Source of the DNA: Anaerolineae bacterium
Lineage (GTDB): Bacteria; Chloroflexota; Anaerolineae; Aggregatilineales; UBA3940
NCBI GenBank assembly: GCA_016926255.1
Contig: JAFGOY010000055.1
Span: forward strand, 1-64,000
Length of the DNA: 64,000 bases
Direction of reading: 5' to 3'
Shown piece by piece: positions 33,552-41,737 of this stretch. Position 1 is the stretch's first letter; every line of letters starts with the position of its first letter. The notes beneath the pieces are model-generated. The model searched no databases, was not told where the DNA came from, and saw nothing but the letters and a program-made list of their open reading frames with translations. A program made the translations under genes and the position numbers.

Positions 33552-35009
33552 ATGGCCAAACTAACGCTCGAATTTTTCATAGAAGCCCTGCGCGGCGTTG
33601 AGATAAAGGGCCGCACACGGATCACTACCCCGGTTTTCGATTCACGCGAGGCGGGGCCGGGATTGATCTTCGTTGCGCTGCGCGGCGAAAACACCGACGG
33701 TCACGAATATGTCGAGACGGCGCTGAAACAGGGTGCCACCGCCGCGCTGGTCGATCGGCACCTTGGCCTTCCATACCCGGTCGTCGACCTGCGTCCCGGA
33801 TCGGAAATTCCTTCCACCCTCCCGCCGACCCCGCTCCTCCTTCGCGTCGATGATGCGCTGATCGCGCTTCAGCAGGCGGCTCGCGAATGGTGCCACCGCT
33901 GGCTCGAAGCCGATTCCTCCCGCCGGATCATCGGGATTACCGGCAGCGTCGGCAAGACGACCACCAAGGAACTCGTCGCCCGCGTGCTTTCCATGCGTTA
34001 CAAGACGCTTAAAAGCGAAAAATCCTACAACAACGAGATCGGCATCCCGGTCACCGTGCTGAACCTGCGCGATCACCAGCGGGCCGTGCTTGAGATGAGT
34101 ATGTACGTCCCCGGCGAGATCAAGCTGCTGGCAGGCATCGCTCCACCTCATACCGGCGTCGTCACGCTGATCGCCCCCGTCCATCTCGAACGGGCCGGTA
34201 CGATGGAGGCGATTGTCAACGCCAAAGCCGAACTCGTCGAAGCTCTGCCGCCCGCCCCGGATGGGGTCGCTGTTCTGAACGCCGACGACCAGCGGGTCAT
34301 GTCGATGATGGGCCGCACTCAGGCGCGCGTCTTCACCTACGGGTTGGGCGAAACCGCCGACCTGTGGGCCGACCGCATCGAGGGGTTGGGCCTGGAAGGT
34401 ATTCGCTTCTGGATTCATTACGAGGATAAAGGCTACCTCGTCAAGCTCCCGATGTTGGGCCGTCACAGCGTCCATACCGCGCTGCGCGCCGTCGCCGTCG
34501 GACTGGTCGAGGGCCTGACCTGGGACGAGGTGATCGGCGGCCTCCACGCCGGGCGCTCCCAGCTTCGCCTGTTTGCCGTCAAGGGGCCGAACGAGTCGGT
34601 CATCCTCGACGATACCTATAACGCCAGCCCGCCCTCGACGATTGCGGCGCTCAACCTGCTCAATGATCTCGTCGAGGGCCGCCGGATCGCCGTCCTGGGC
34701 GATATGCTTGAGCTGGGCAATTTCGAGGAGCGCGGACATCGCGATGTCGGGATACGGGCAGCGGCAGTCGCGTCGCTGCTGGTGACCGTCGGCGAACGTG
34801 GCCGCATCATTGCCGATGAAGCCGTCCGGGGCCTGATGCCGCCGGAGGACGTGGTATCGTTCGATACGGCGGAAGAGGCCGCCGCCTACCTTCAGGACGT
34901 GGTGGAGCAGGGGGATACGATCCTGGTCAAGGGGTCGCGGGCGGTGGGCATGGATCGCATCGTCTCGATCTTGCAGGAGTCGGCGCTTGGCGGGGCAGAC
35001 AGCAAATGA
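33552..35009 (+). CDS. murF: UDP-N-acetylmuramoyl-tripeptide--D-alanyl-D-alanine ligase
   Basis: About 485 residues from ATG 33552, which follows the leader hairpins; upstream in-frame codons encode no family sequence. Cytoplasmic enzyme that adds D-Ala-D-Ala to the UDP-MurNAc tripeptide using ATP. N-terminal substrate domain (SREAGPGLIFVALRGENTDGH), ATP-binding loop GITGSVGKTTTKE (about 129-141), the EKSYNNEIGIPV motif, and the C-terminal domain with DDTYNASPPS. It heads a murF-mraY pair as in canonical division/cell-wall clusters, but a MITE-like element lies between the two genes. Confidence 0.95.
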   Translation: MAKLTLEFFIEALRGVEIKGRTRITTPVFDSREAGPGLIFVALRGENTDGHEYVETALKQGATAALVDRHLGLPYPVVDLRPGSEIPSTLPPTPLLLRVDDALIALQQAAREWCHRWLEADSSRRIIGITGSVGKTTTKELVARVLSMRYKTLKSEKSYNNEIGIPVTVLNLRDHQRAVLEMSMYVPGEIKLLAGIAPPHTGVVTLIAPVHLERAGTMEAIVNAKAELVEALPPAPDGVAVLNADDQRVMSMMGRTQARVFTYGLGETADLWADRIEGLGLEGIRFWIHYEDKGYLVKLPMLGRHSVHTALRAVAVGLVEGLTWDEVIGGLHAGRSQLRLFAVKGPNESVILDDTYNASPPSTIAALNLLNDLVEGRRIAVLGDMLELGNFEERGHRDVGIRAAAVASLLVTVGERGRIIADEAVRGLMPPEDVVSFDTAEEAAAYLQDVVEQGDTILVKGSRAVGMDRIVSILQESALGGADSK

Positions 35010-35012
35010 CAA

Positions 35013-35166
35013 TCAACGCAAGAGATGTTTTTCAGATTTGGCGACAAAACCCCCTCTTGACCTTGCTTCGCTCTTTCAAGGGGGAGGTGCCGCAGGCGGA
35101 GGGGGTTCCAGGCTCGAATAAAACATCTGTCCGCAAGATTGAAGTACACCTCAACGCAAGAGATGT
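35013..35166. mobile_element. MITE-like GC-rich element with perfect 16-bp flanking direct repeats
   Basis: TCAACGCAAGAGATGT is present at 35013-35028 and 35151-35166. Between them are 122 bases with blocks shared with 15065-15200 and 9785-9885: CTTGACCTTGCTTCGCTC, CAAGGGGGAGG, GGCGGAGGGGGTTCC and AATAAAAC. The flanking repeat differs from the one at 15048, as expected for target duplication. It splits the murF-mraY operon without disrupting either gene. Confidence 0.65.
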
Positions 35167-35181
35167 GATGATGAGGCTCCG

Positions 35182-36198
35182 ATGAGAGATACTGCTTTCG
35201 CGCTGGCTATCGGCGGGTTGACCTTCCTGGTGACCGTCATCTGGGGTGACCCCTTTATCGAGATTCTTCGGCGGCTCGGAATCGGCAAGCAGGTGCGCAT
35301 CGAGCTTGCCGACGTGCATTCGAGCAAAATCGGCACCCCGACGATGGGCGGTCTGCTGATCCTCTTCCCGGTGCTGATCGTGACTCTCGGTATGAATCTC
35401 GTCAATCTTGTCGGCCCGAACATCACGCTCACGGGTCGTTCGATCCTGCTGCCGCTGGCGGTGCTGGTTTACTTCGGCGGGCTGGGCGCGCTCGACGACT
35501 GGGAGGGAATACGCGGGACACGGGCGGTCGGCGAGGGGATTTCGGCGCGAGTCAAGTTCGCGCTCCAACTAGTCGGCGCGGTCGGCGTGACCCTCGTCCT
35601 CTATTTCGGCCTTGACGTTCACTCGCTGGCAATACCGGGCATTCCCTTCAAGTTCGACCTGGGACTGATGTACATGCCGATTGCCATCACCGCCATCGTC
35701 GGGATGTCGAACGCGGTCAACCTGACCGACGGCCTCGACGGGCTGTCGGGGATCATCAGCGCAAGTGCGTTTGCCGCTTACGGGATCATCGCCCAACTTC
35801 AGGGGCAGACCTACCTTGTGATGTTCTGCTTTACGATGGTCGGTGCTTGCTTTGCCTTCTTGTGGTTCAACGCGCTCCCCGCGCAGTTGTTCATGGGCGA
35901 TACCGGGTCGCTGGCATTAGGCGCAGTCTTGGCGACCGTCGCCCTGATGACCGGGCAGTGGTTGATCCTCCCCCTGATCGCGATCATCCCGGTTGCAGAG
36001 GTAATGTCGGTGGTTTTGCAGGTTTTGTCGGCGCAGTTCTCTCGGCGCTTCCTGGGCGAAGATCGCCGCCTGTTCCGCCGGGCACCGCTCCACCATCACT
36101 TCGAACTGGGCGGCTGGAGCGAAACGCAGATCGTGCAGCGCTTCTGGCTGATCGGCATCCTCGCGGCGATCATCGGGGTGGCGCTGGCGCTGTTGTAG
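35182..36198 (+). CDS. mraY: Phospho-N-acetylmuramoyl-pentapeptide-transferase
   Basis: About 338 residues, about 10 membrane helices. It makes lipid I by moving phospho-MurNAc-pentapeptide to undecaprenyl phosphate. Diagnostic motifs: KIGTPTMGGLLILFP near residue 50, GALDDWEG, NAVNLTDGLDGLSG, NALPAQLFMGDTGSLALG, and the C-terminal RAPLHHHFELGGWSETQIV. The start ATG 35182 has GAGG a few bases upstream. It follows murF across the element at 35013-35166. A small dyad (CACGATCGAAATCGTG) lies about 20 bases after the stop codon. Confidence 0.96.
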   Translation: MRDTAFALAIGGLTFLVTVIWGDPFIEILRRLGIGKQVRIELADVHSSKIGTPTMGGLLILFPVLIVTLGMNLVNLVGPNITLTGRSILLPLAVLVYFGGLGALDDWEGIRGTRAVGEGISARVKFALQLVGAVGVTLVLYFGLDVHSLAIPGIPFKFDLGLMYMPIAITAIVGMSNAVNLTDGLDGLSGIISASAFAAYGIIAQLQGQTYLVMFCFTMVGACFAFLWFNALPAQLFMGDTGSLALGAVLATVALMTGQWLILPLIAIIPVAEVMSVVLQVLSAQFSRRFLGEDRRLFRRAPLHHHFELGGWSETQIVQRFWLIGILAAIIGVALALL

Positions 36199-36275
36199 GG
36201 CCGGGTGTTTTGCACGATCGAAATCGTGACAATAGAATACGGGCTGTTCTGTTCACTGAAATCCGGGAGCGAAAA

Positions 36276-37130
36276 ATGGATTTTGGATCACTCTTTGCCT
36301 TCGTATACTTCGGCGCAATCGCCCTGTTTGTAGTGATTGTTATTGTCGCCGGTGTCCGCGTCGCGGCCAGGAAAAAGGCCGCTCAAAAACCATTGGTCGT
36401 TGATGGCGTCGAAATTTCTCCGCCGCGCCGAAATCCTGGCAGCCTGTCAGACGAGAAAATCATAGACGCCTACCGGAAAATGCCGATCCAGGTGCGTAAT
36501 TTCGGCTTTGTGCTGATTGGCCTCGCGATCTTCAACTCCTTTGTCTGGTTCAGTCAATTATTGATGATCGAGGAGTATCCCGGCCTGGCGATTGCGTTCC
36601 CGGCCAGCCTCGTTTTTCTGCTGAGCGGCGTGCTGGCGCTCTTCATCCGGGAACCGGCTTCGATGGGTCTGCTGTATCTTGTGTTTATCGCTGATTCGAT
36701 CCGCCAGTTCATTCTGTATCGCCAGAATTTCAATATATGGCAGTTGATTTCTATTATCATATGCTTGATGTTTTTTGTTTTCTTCCTGACCCAGCGCAAT
36801 ATTTTCTACGCCTACACCACCCTGCCGGAAGAGATGAAATCCGTCCCTGTAACGAACCGGGCTGATCGGGTTTTTCCAATCGTCAGTATCCTGTCGGGTG
36901 GTGCCAGTATATTTGTTGTACTGGCGGCAATTGTGCTGATGGTCGTGTTTGGCAGCGGCCCACTGATCGGCTCTGTATGGTTTGGCCTGTTTACCAGCCT
37001 GGGCCTGATATTGGGGATTTTTGCAGCAGCATTGGGCGCTTCCGGTCTATACTACGGGCTGAAGCAGCAGCGGGCACTTCTGATTATTGGCTTGCTGACC
37101 GGAGCCGTCTCGATCTATTTTCTATTCTGA
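36276..37130 (+). CDS. Polytopic membrane protein, unknown
   Basis: About 284 residues from ATG 36276 (GGGAGCG upstream); the longer frame runs back through mraY and is a shadow there. One N-terminal helix (FAFVYFGAIALFVVIVIVAGV), a short cytoplasmic stretch, then about six more helices, several Phe/Ile-rich. The final part resembles DUF4190-like helical hairpins (FPIVSILSGGASIFVVLAAI). Base composition is slightly more AT-rich than the neighbours. I do not recognise a function. The Ntn-hydrolase-like gene starts 47 bases downstream on the same strand. Confidence 0.65.
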   Translation: MDFGSLFAFVYFGAIALFVVIVIVAGVRVAARKKAAQKPLVVDGVEISPPRRNPGSLSDEKIIDAYRKMPIQVRNFGFVLIGLAIFNSFVWFSQLLMIEEYPGLAIAFPASLVFLLSGVLALFIREPASMGLLYLVFIADSIRQFILYRQNFNIWQLISIIICLMFFVFFLTQRNIFYAYTTLPEEMKSVPVTNRADRVFPIVSILSGGASIFVVLAAIVLMVVFGSGPLIGSVWFGLFTSLGLILGIFAAALGASGLYYGLKQQRALLIIGLLTGAVSIYFLF

Positions 37131-37177
37131 CGGCACCCCCTTTACGCTCGCGTACGCATCGAACTGAGGAGTCAACT

Positions 37178-37897
37178 ATGTCGTTCATAATTACACTTTA
37201 CGTCCGCGAGGGGATCGTCATGGCGAGCGACAGCCGCCTGATCCTCTCCGCCAAGCAGGTGCAGGAAGGCCGCGAGATCATCCAGTTCGGCGTCGGCCTT
37301 TCCGACTCAACCTACAAGACCTTCCTGACGTTGAACCATATCGGCATATCGTCGTTCGGCGCGCCGGAGGTGCAGGGTGTGCCGATCTCCGGCTATATCG
37401 AGTCCTTCATCAGCGACGAACTCTATCGCAACGACCTCCAGGTCGACGAGGTGCCCCAGGCATTGGTCGACTACTTCCGGCAGTTCGACGCTTCGCCCGA
37501 TTCGGGCTTCATCGTCGCCGGTTACAAACCCGGCGAATACGGGGCCGAACAGCATGTCTGGGAGGCGCTGATCAAGTCTGAGCGGGTGACCCGCCTGAAC
37601 AAGCCGGACAAGTGGGGAGCCTCGTGGCGCGGCGTCACCGACATCCTCACCCGGTTGATCATGCCCGTGTCGATCACCGCGCCTGACGAAGAACCCAAAC
37701 CGCTGCCTAACTACCCGGTGCAGTGGGGATTCTTCACCTTGCAAGACGCCATCGACTACGCCCAGTACGCCGTCCAGGTGACCATCGATACGATGCGCTT
37801 CCACCCGCGCCCCAAGACGGTCGGCGGCCCGGTTGACATCCTGGTGATCAAGCCGCAGGCGGCATTCTGGGTCAAGAATAAAGACCTGGAGGCATAA
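37178..37897 (+). CDS. Predicted proteasome-like Ntn hydrolase with Ser nucleophile
   Basis: About 239 residues; ATG 37178 has GAGGAG 7 bases upstream. After removal of Met, residue 1 would be Ser and the segment SFIITLYVREGIVMASDSR places Asp at position 17, the same spacing as Thr1-Asp17 in proteasome beta/HslV subunits. A later STYKTFLTLNHIGISSFGA matches the KxxxxxxxHIGIxxxG strand that carries the catalytic Lys, shifted by an insert of about 13 residues. This suggests a proteasome-fold N-terminal-nucleophile hydrolase of the cytoplasm. Substrate and assembly are unknown. It is followed 9 bases later by an FGE-fold gene, likely one operon. The match rests on motif spacing only. Confidence 0.55.
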   Translation: MSFIITLYVREGIVMASDSRLILSAKQVQEGREIIQFGVGLSDSTYKTFLTLNHIGISSFGAPEVQGVPISGYIESFISDELYRNDLQVDEVPQALVDYFRQFDASPDSGFIVAGYKPGEYGAEQHVWEALIKSERVTRLNKPDKWGASWRGVTDILTRLIMPVSITAPDEEPKPLPNYPVQWGFFTLQDAIDYAQYAVQVTIDTMRFHPRPKTVGGPVDILVIKPQAAFWVKNKDLEA

Positions 37898-37906
37898 GTT
37901 GCCGGC

Positions 37907-38665
37907 ATGGTTCAAAACCAACCCTTTATCGACAATACCCTTCTCCCGCCCCCGTTCGAGTGGATCGCGATCCCCGGCGGGCAGGTGACTCTCAAAGCGG
38001 GCGGCTACCTGCCCGAACCGGCCACCTTCGATGTCGCGCCCTTCGCCATCGGAAAGTACCCGATCACCAATCGGCAGTACGAATTGTTCATTGCGGCAGG
38101 CGGTTATGCGAATCAGGCGTGGTGGACTGTATCAGGCTGGAAGTTCCGGGAGCGCAATGGATGGATCGAGCCGCGTTTCTGGGGTCAGTCTGACTACGAT
38201 CATCCCGATGCGCCGGTAATCGGCGTGACCTGGTTCGAGGCGATGGCTTACTGCCGCTGGTTGAGTGCCGAATCGGGGCAGCCGGTCACTATCCCGACCG
38301 AGCAGCAGTGGCAGTGGGCAGCACAGGGCGACGATGGGCGGCTCTTCCCATGGGGCGATGTCGATCCAACGCCGGATATCTGCAACTGGGCGCGTCGATA
38401 TGACGGCACCGCACCGGTCACCGCGTACCCGGAAAACGTCAGCCCGTTCGGGGTGATGGATATGTGCGGGAACGTCTGGGAATGGTGCCGCACCGGTTGG
38501 GAGTCCGGCACCACCGATCTCGAAGGCAGCGAGCGGCGGATCGTGCGCGGCGGTAGCTGGGTCAATGACAGCCTGCTTAACCTGATGATCACGCTCCGGG
38601 ATGGACCGTATCCGGTCGATGGCTACCACCTGTGTGGATTTCGGATAGCGCTTCAAGCAGACTGA
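37907..38665 (+). CDS. FGE-sulfatase-domain protein without catalytic cysteines
   Basis: About 252 residues. Formylglycine-generating-enzyme (SUMF1) fold: FEWIAIPGGQVTL, KYPITNRQYELFIAAGGY, VIGVTWFEAMAYCRWLSAE, IPTEQQWQWAAQG, VMDMCGNVWEWC and RRIVRGGSWVNDSLLNLM, ending GFRIALQ. In true FGE the GGS motif region carries two copper-binding Cys; here that stretch is VNDSLLNLMITLRDG with no Cys, so sulfatase activation is unlikely. Such domains often serve as ligand-binding or scaffolding modules in Chloroflexota and cyanobacterial signalling systems. It probably shares a transcript with the Ntn-hydrolase-like gene. Confidence 0.83.
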   Translation: MVQNQPFIDNTLLPPPFEWIAIPGGQVTLKAGGYLPEPATFDVAPFAIGKYPITNRQYELFIAAGGYANQAWWTVSGWKFRERNGWIEPRFWGQSDYDHPDAPVIGVTWFEAMAYCRWLSAESGQPVTIPTEQQWQWAAQGDDGRLFPWGDVDPTPDICNWARRYDGTAPVTAYPENVSPFGVMDMCGNVWEWCRTGWESGTTDLEGSERRIVRGGSWVNDSLLNLMITLRDGPYPVDGYHLCGFRIALQAD

Positions 38666-38686
38666 TGCGCTGTACCGAAGGTCTTC

Positions 38687-39088
38687 TCAAGTGACTCCCC
38701 TATCCATTTGCCGCTTGAGAAGTTCTTCCCGGTAGTCGTGGATCATCTCATAGACTTCGTCCATCGACTCGACCAGAAAAATGTTGATATACACCCGCGA
38801 AAAAATGTTGACCACCGTACGCACCCTGCCGAACGCACCGAGGGCGAACGCCATGTGCTGATTTGTGGGGACATCGGCAGCGGCTATCGAGAGCAGTTTG
38901 AAAATATCGTTGGGAAGTTCCACCAACCGGCGGACGTCGAACACGGTGGTCACATCGTAGGAAACTGAATCGTGGCATTCATGGCTGACCCGGCTCGCCT
39001 GGTAGTATTCGGCAACGGTGACCGCTCCACTGATCGTCCAGACGAGCACCGTTTTCTCCCTGTCATGCCAGCCGACTTCGATTGCCAC
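38687..39088 (-). CDS. Small STAS/SpoIIAA-like protein, unknown
   Basis: About 133 residues, soluble. Pattern: VGWHDREKTVLVWTISGAVTV, EYYQASRVSHECHDSVSYDV, TVFDVRRLVELPNDI, then an alpha/beta C-terminus with FLVESMDEVYEMIHDYREE. A clear paralogue is at 56123-56509 with the same order (WHDADHTIIYQEYT, EYLAA, DSVDH, TPDDI, FKSIEEAEKFIE). The alternation of strands and helices suggests an SpoIIAA/STAS-like fold; this is inference. It ends convergently 22 bases from the FGE-fold gene. Confidence 0.6.
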   Translation of the reverse strand: MAIEVGWHDREKTVLVWTISGAVTVAEYYQASRVSHECHDSVSYDVTTVFDVRRLVELPNDIFKLLSIAAADVPTNQHMAFALGAFGRVRTVVNIFSRVYINIFLVESMDEVYEMIHDYREELLKRQMDRGVT

Positions 39089-39141
39089 ACCGGGTCTCTT
39101 TCGTTATGACATAATCAAGTAAGTTTATCGTAGCATATTTT

Positions 39142-39214
39142 CCTGGCAGGGGGAACGTTCGAAACAGGCGAACAACCTATGCTCCGAGAGAATTGGTGGT
39201 GAAACCCTGCCAGG
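39142..39214. repeat. 10-bp inverted repeat upstream of HEAT gene
   Basis: CCTGGCAGGG (39142-39151) and CCCTGCCAGG (39205-39214) are perfect inverted repeats 53 bases apart, each itself nearly palindromic. They lie in the 256-bp gap between the divergent small gene and the HEAT-repeat gene and may be operator half-sites. Confidence 0.45.
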
Positions 39215-39344
39215 GGGCATGGGCAATGTCGGTGAGTGGATAATATTTTGTGTTTGGCAGTACAAAGCGTGAGAGTCATAATACACTGCGCTGTCGGGGA
39301 TACCACACTGAATCAACATTTCAAACATACGAAAAGAGGAGCGC

Positions 39345-41582
39345 ATGTACACCTGTGACATCTGTAGTTCATCAATGTCGTCTATCGCAAAAAAGGTTTC
39401 AGCCGACCAGATGCGTGCTGCCGTCCGGGCGGGCTACCGTCCGCCGGGCAGTTCCAGCCAGAGGATGAGCGAACTCGGAGTATCGACCGACGCTTTTCAT
39501 GCCCAATGGGTTCAGCAGGTGATGAGCGACAACACCGATTGGGGATTGTGCGCAGCCTGCGCTGCCCGTTTCGAACAATATGCCGGACAAGCCGGTATGT
39601 CCTCAGCCCCAGACAAGGCTGTCAGCACACAGGAAATCGAGGCGCTGCTCGCCAGGCTCAAGGATAATGATAAAGATGCCATCAGGGAAGTCGAGGAAAC
39701 GATTGTTGCAATCGGTGAACCTGCTGTAGAACCGCTCATTGCCATACTAAAAAGCGAGGATGTGCTGGCCAGTTTGTATGTCACCCCGATACTTGTTGGA
39801 ATTGGCGCGCCAGCCGTCGAGCCGCTCATTGATTTACTTGACGACCCCACTGCCCGTATACAGGTTGGGGTAATACTATTGAAGATCAGGGACGTAAGGG
39901 CTGTAAAGCCGCTCATTAAGTTGCTCGCGGGTGAATTGAGCATGGTGCGCGGCCAGTCTCTTCCAGAGTTAATCCAGTTCGGAGAGCCTGCGATAGCGCC
40001 ACTGTCAGAGCTGCTCGAAGATGAGGATCAAAACGTTCGCGCCCTTGCCGCTGAGGTGCTGGAAGGAATTCGTTCAGATAGCTCACATGTGTCTGTATCC
40101 GAAGGCAAGACCATCGTGTCACCTGATAAACAGCCGCCTCCCGGCAAAGAGTCCCAGAACAGCATGGCCACCAAAACGACCGGAACGTGTGATATCACCG
40201 GGAAAGAGGGGCCAGTTTACGAACTGCCGCTCTATAAGATCGAGCAGCCGAGGAGCGATGCTGATGAACTTGGCAAACTTACTATGGCTGGCCTGCAAAA
40301 GGTGAAAGTCAGTGAGTCGGTCATTGAGGAGTGCCGAGGTGAAGCTGGAAAAAACGGAGCGATAAAATCCGGAGGTGGACTTCTCGGCCTTGTATTACTG
40401 ATAATAGTTGCCAATAATCTGCCGGATGATTCCTGGTTAAATACAATAGTATGTATCTTATCACCAGTTCCCTTCGTCTTGGCCTTTATGGGGCTTCCCG
40501 GTTTGACTGCGCTGACAACTACAAGAGAAAAGTATCTCCAGATGAATCTTCTGGCTAAACAACTCACGCAGCTATCGGGTAAATATATGTACTACACCGA
40601 AGCGCTGCGTGAAGCCCGCCTCAAACGGCTGAAACGCCGGGTGAAGGTCGCACCTTCCCCATCTACCGGAGCAGCCGCAGAGATCGAAATTCAGACCGAA
40701 ATTCCCGATTCACCGGTTGCCGCCGAAACCCCGAAAGAGACTGTCGACGATCGGGTGGAGGAAGCCCCGGCTGCCGGTAAAGAAGACTCACAGGTTCAAC
40801 AGGAAAAGGCCGATACCCCGGCCCCGGACAGGAGCGGCGATCTACGTATCATCGAACGGCACATTGCTGATTTCAGGAAAACGGATGTCGATGCCCGGTG
40901 GAAGGCTGTCCAGGCCCTTGTCAAAATCGGGACTCCGGCAGTGGAACCGCTCATCGCCGCCCTTGAGGATGAAGATGAGAATGCACGCCGGAGTGCTGCT
41001 GAGACTCTGGGATACATTCGGGATGTGCGGGCTGTCGATCCGCTCATTGACACGATCAGGCATGAGGACACGGTTTTTGGTGGGATTGCGACTGCGGCCC
41101 TGGGAGACATCGGGGATGCACGGGCGGTTGAGCCGCTCATTGCTGTCCTTGACGATGAAAAGCTTCGAAGTTCGGCTTACAATGCCCTGGTCAAGATTGG
41201 CAGTGCGGCGGTCGAGCCGCTTGCTGCGGCCCTTCAGAGCAGGGATTGGAGTGTCCGGGAGACAGCGGCCAGAATACTGGGCCAGAGCAGGGATGCGCGG
41301 GCGGTCGAGCCGCTTATTGCTGCGCTCAAGGATCGAGATGAGGATGTTCGCCGTGAAGTCTATATCGCTTTGAAGAATATTGGCCGCCCTGCGGTCGAGC
41401 CGCTTATCGCTGTACTCAAGGATGGAGATAATCCGGTGCGGGTCAAGGCGATCTGTCTTTTAGCGGAGAACGAAGACCCTCGTGCGGTTCAGCCGCTTTT
41501 AGCCATGCTTGAGGATGAGGATGAGGAAGTTCGTCGGACAGCCGCCTTTTGCCTGAGAAAGATGGGACATGCACCACAATAA
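39345..41582 (+). CDS. HEAT-repeat protein with zinc ribbon and central membrane helices
   Basis: About 745 residues; AAGAGGAG precedes ATG 39345. N-terminal Cys motifs (CDICSSSM and CAACAARF) suggest a zinc ribbon. A first HEAT/PBS-lyase-like block (about 95-235, e.g. GAPAVEPLIDLLDD) is followed by a CDITGKEGPVYELP segment, two membrane helices (about 350-395), an acidic linker, and a second HEAT block of about eight repeats (about 515-745, e.g. DARAVEPLIAALKDRDEDVRR). Both HEAT blocks probably face the cytoplasm, acting as protein-binding scaffolds. It heads a same-strand set with the WD40 and second HEAT genes. Function unknown. Confidence 0.78.
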   Translation: MYTCDICSSSMSSIAKKVSADQMRAAVRAGYRPPGSSSQRMSELGVSTDAFHAQWVQQVMSDNTDWGLCAACAARFEQYAGQAGMSSAPDKAVSTQEIEALLARLKDNDKDAIREVEETIVAIGEPAVEPLIAILKSEDVLASLYVTPILVGIGAPAVEPLIDLLDDPTARIQVGVILLKIRDVRAVKPLIKLLAGELSMVRGQSLPELIQFGEPAIAPLSELLEDEDQNVRALAAEVLEGIRSDSSHVSVSEGKTIVSPDKQPPPGKESQNSMATKTTGTCDITGKEGPVYELPLYKIEQPRSDADELGKLTMAGLQKVKVSESVIEECRGEAGKNGAIKSGGGLLGLVLLIIVANNLPDDSWLNTIVCILSPVPFVLAFMGLPGLTALTTTREKYLQMNLLAKQLTQLSGKYMYYTEALREARLKRLKRRVKVAPSPSTGAAAEIEIQTEIPDSPVAAETPKETVDDRVEEAPAAGKEDSQVQQEKADTPAPDRSGDLRIIERHIADFRKTDVDARWKAVQALVKIGTPAVEPLIAALEDEDENARRSAAETLGYIRDVRAVDPLIDTIRHEDTVFGGIATAALGDIGDARAVEPLIAVLDDEKLRSSAYNALVKIGSAAVEPLAAALQSRDWSVRETAARILGQSRDARAVEPLIAALKDRDEDVRREVYIALKNIGRPAVEPLIAVLKDGDNPVRVKAICLLAENEDPRAVQPLLAMLEDEDEEVRRTAAFCLRKMGHAPQ

Positions 41583-41737
41583 GACACTCCTCCGAAAGAA
41601 CATCGGGGCAGCCTGTCGTTGCCAGAGAATCTGAAATACCTCGTGCAGGAATTGATATTGGCGAGGGGTATTTCGCGTTCACCAGCACAAGATGACCGGT
41701 AGGCTTTAACCTGTCATACGAAAGAGGAATTCCGAAA

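Noticed and set aside
37907-38665. Active formylglycine-generating enzyme
   Set aside because: The fold is right but the Cys pair of the active site is absent and no sulfatase gene is in the window.
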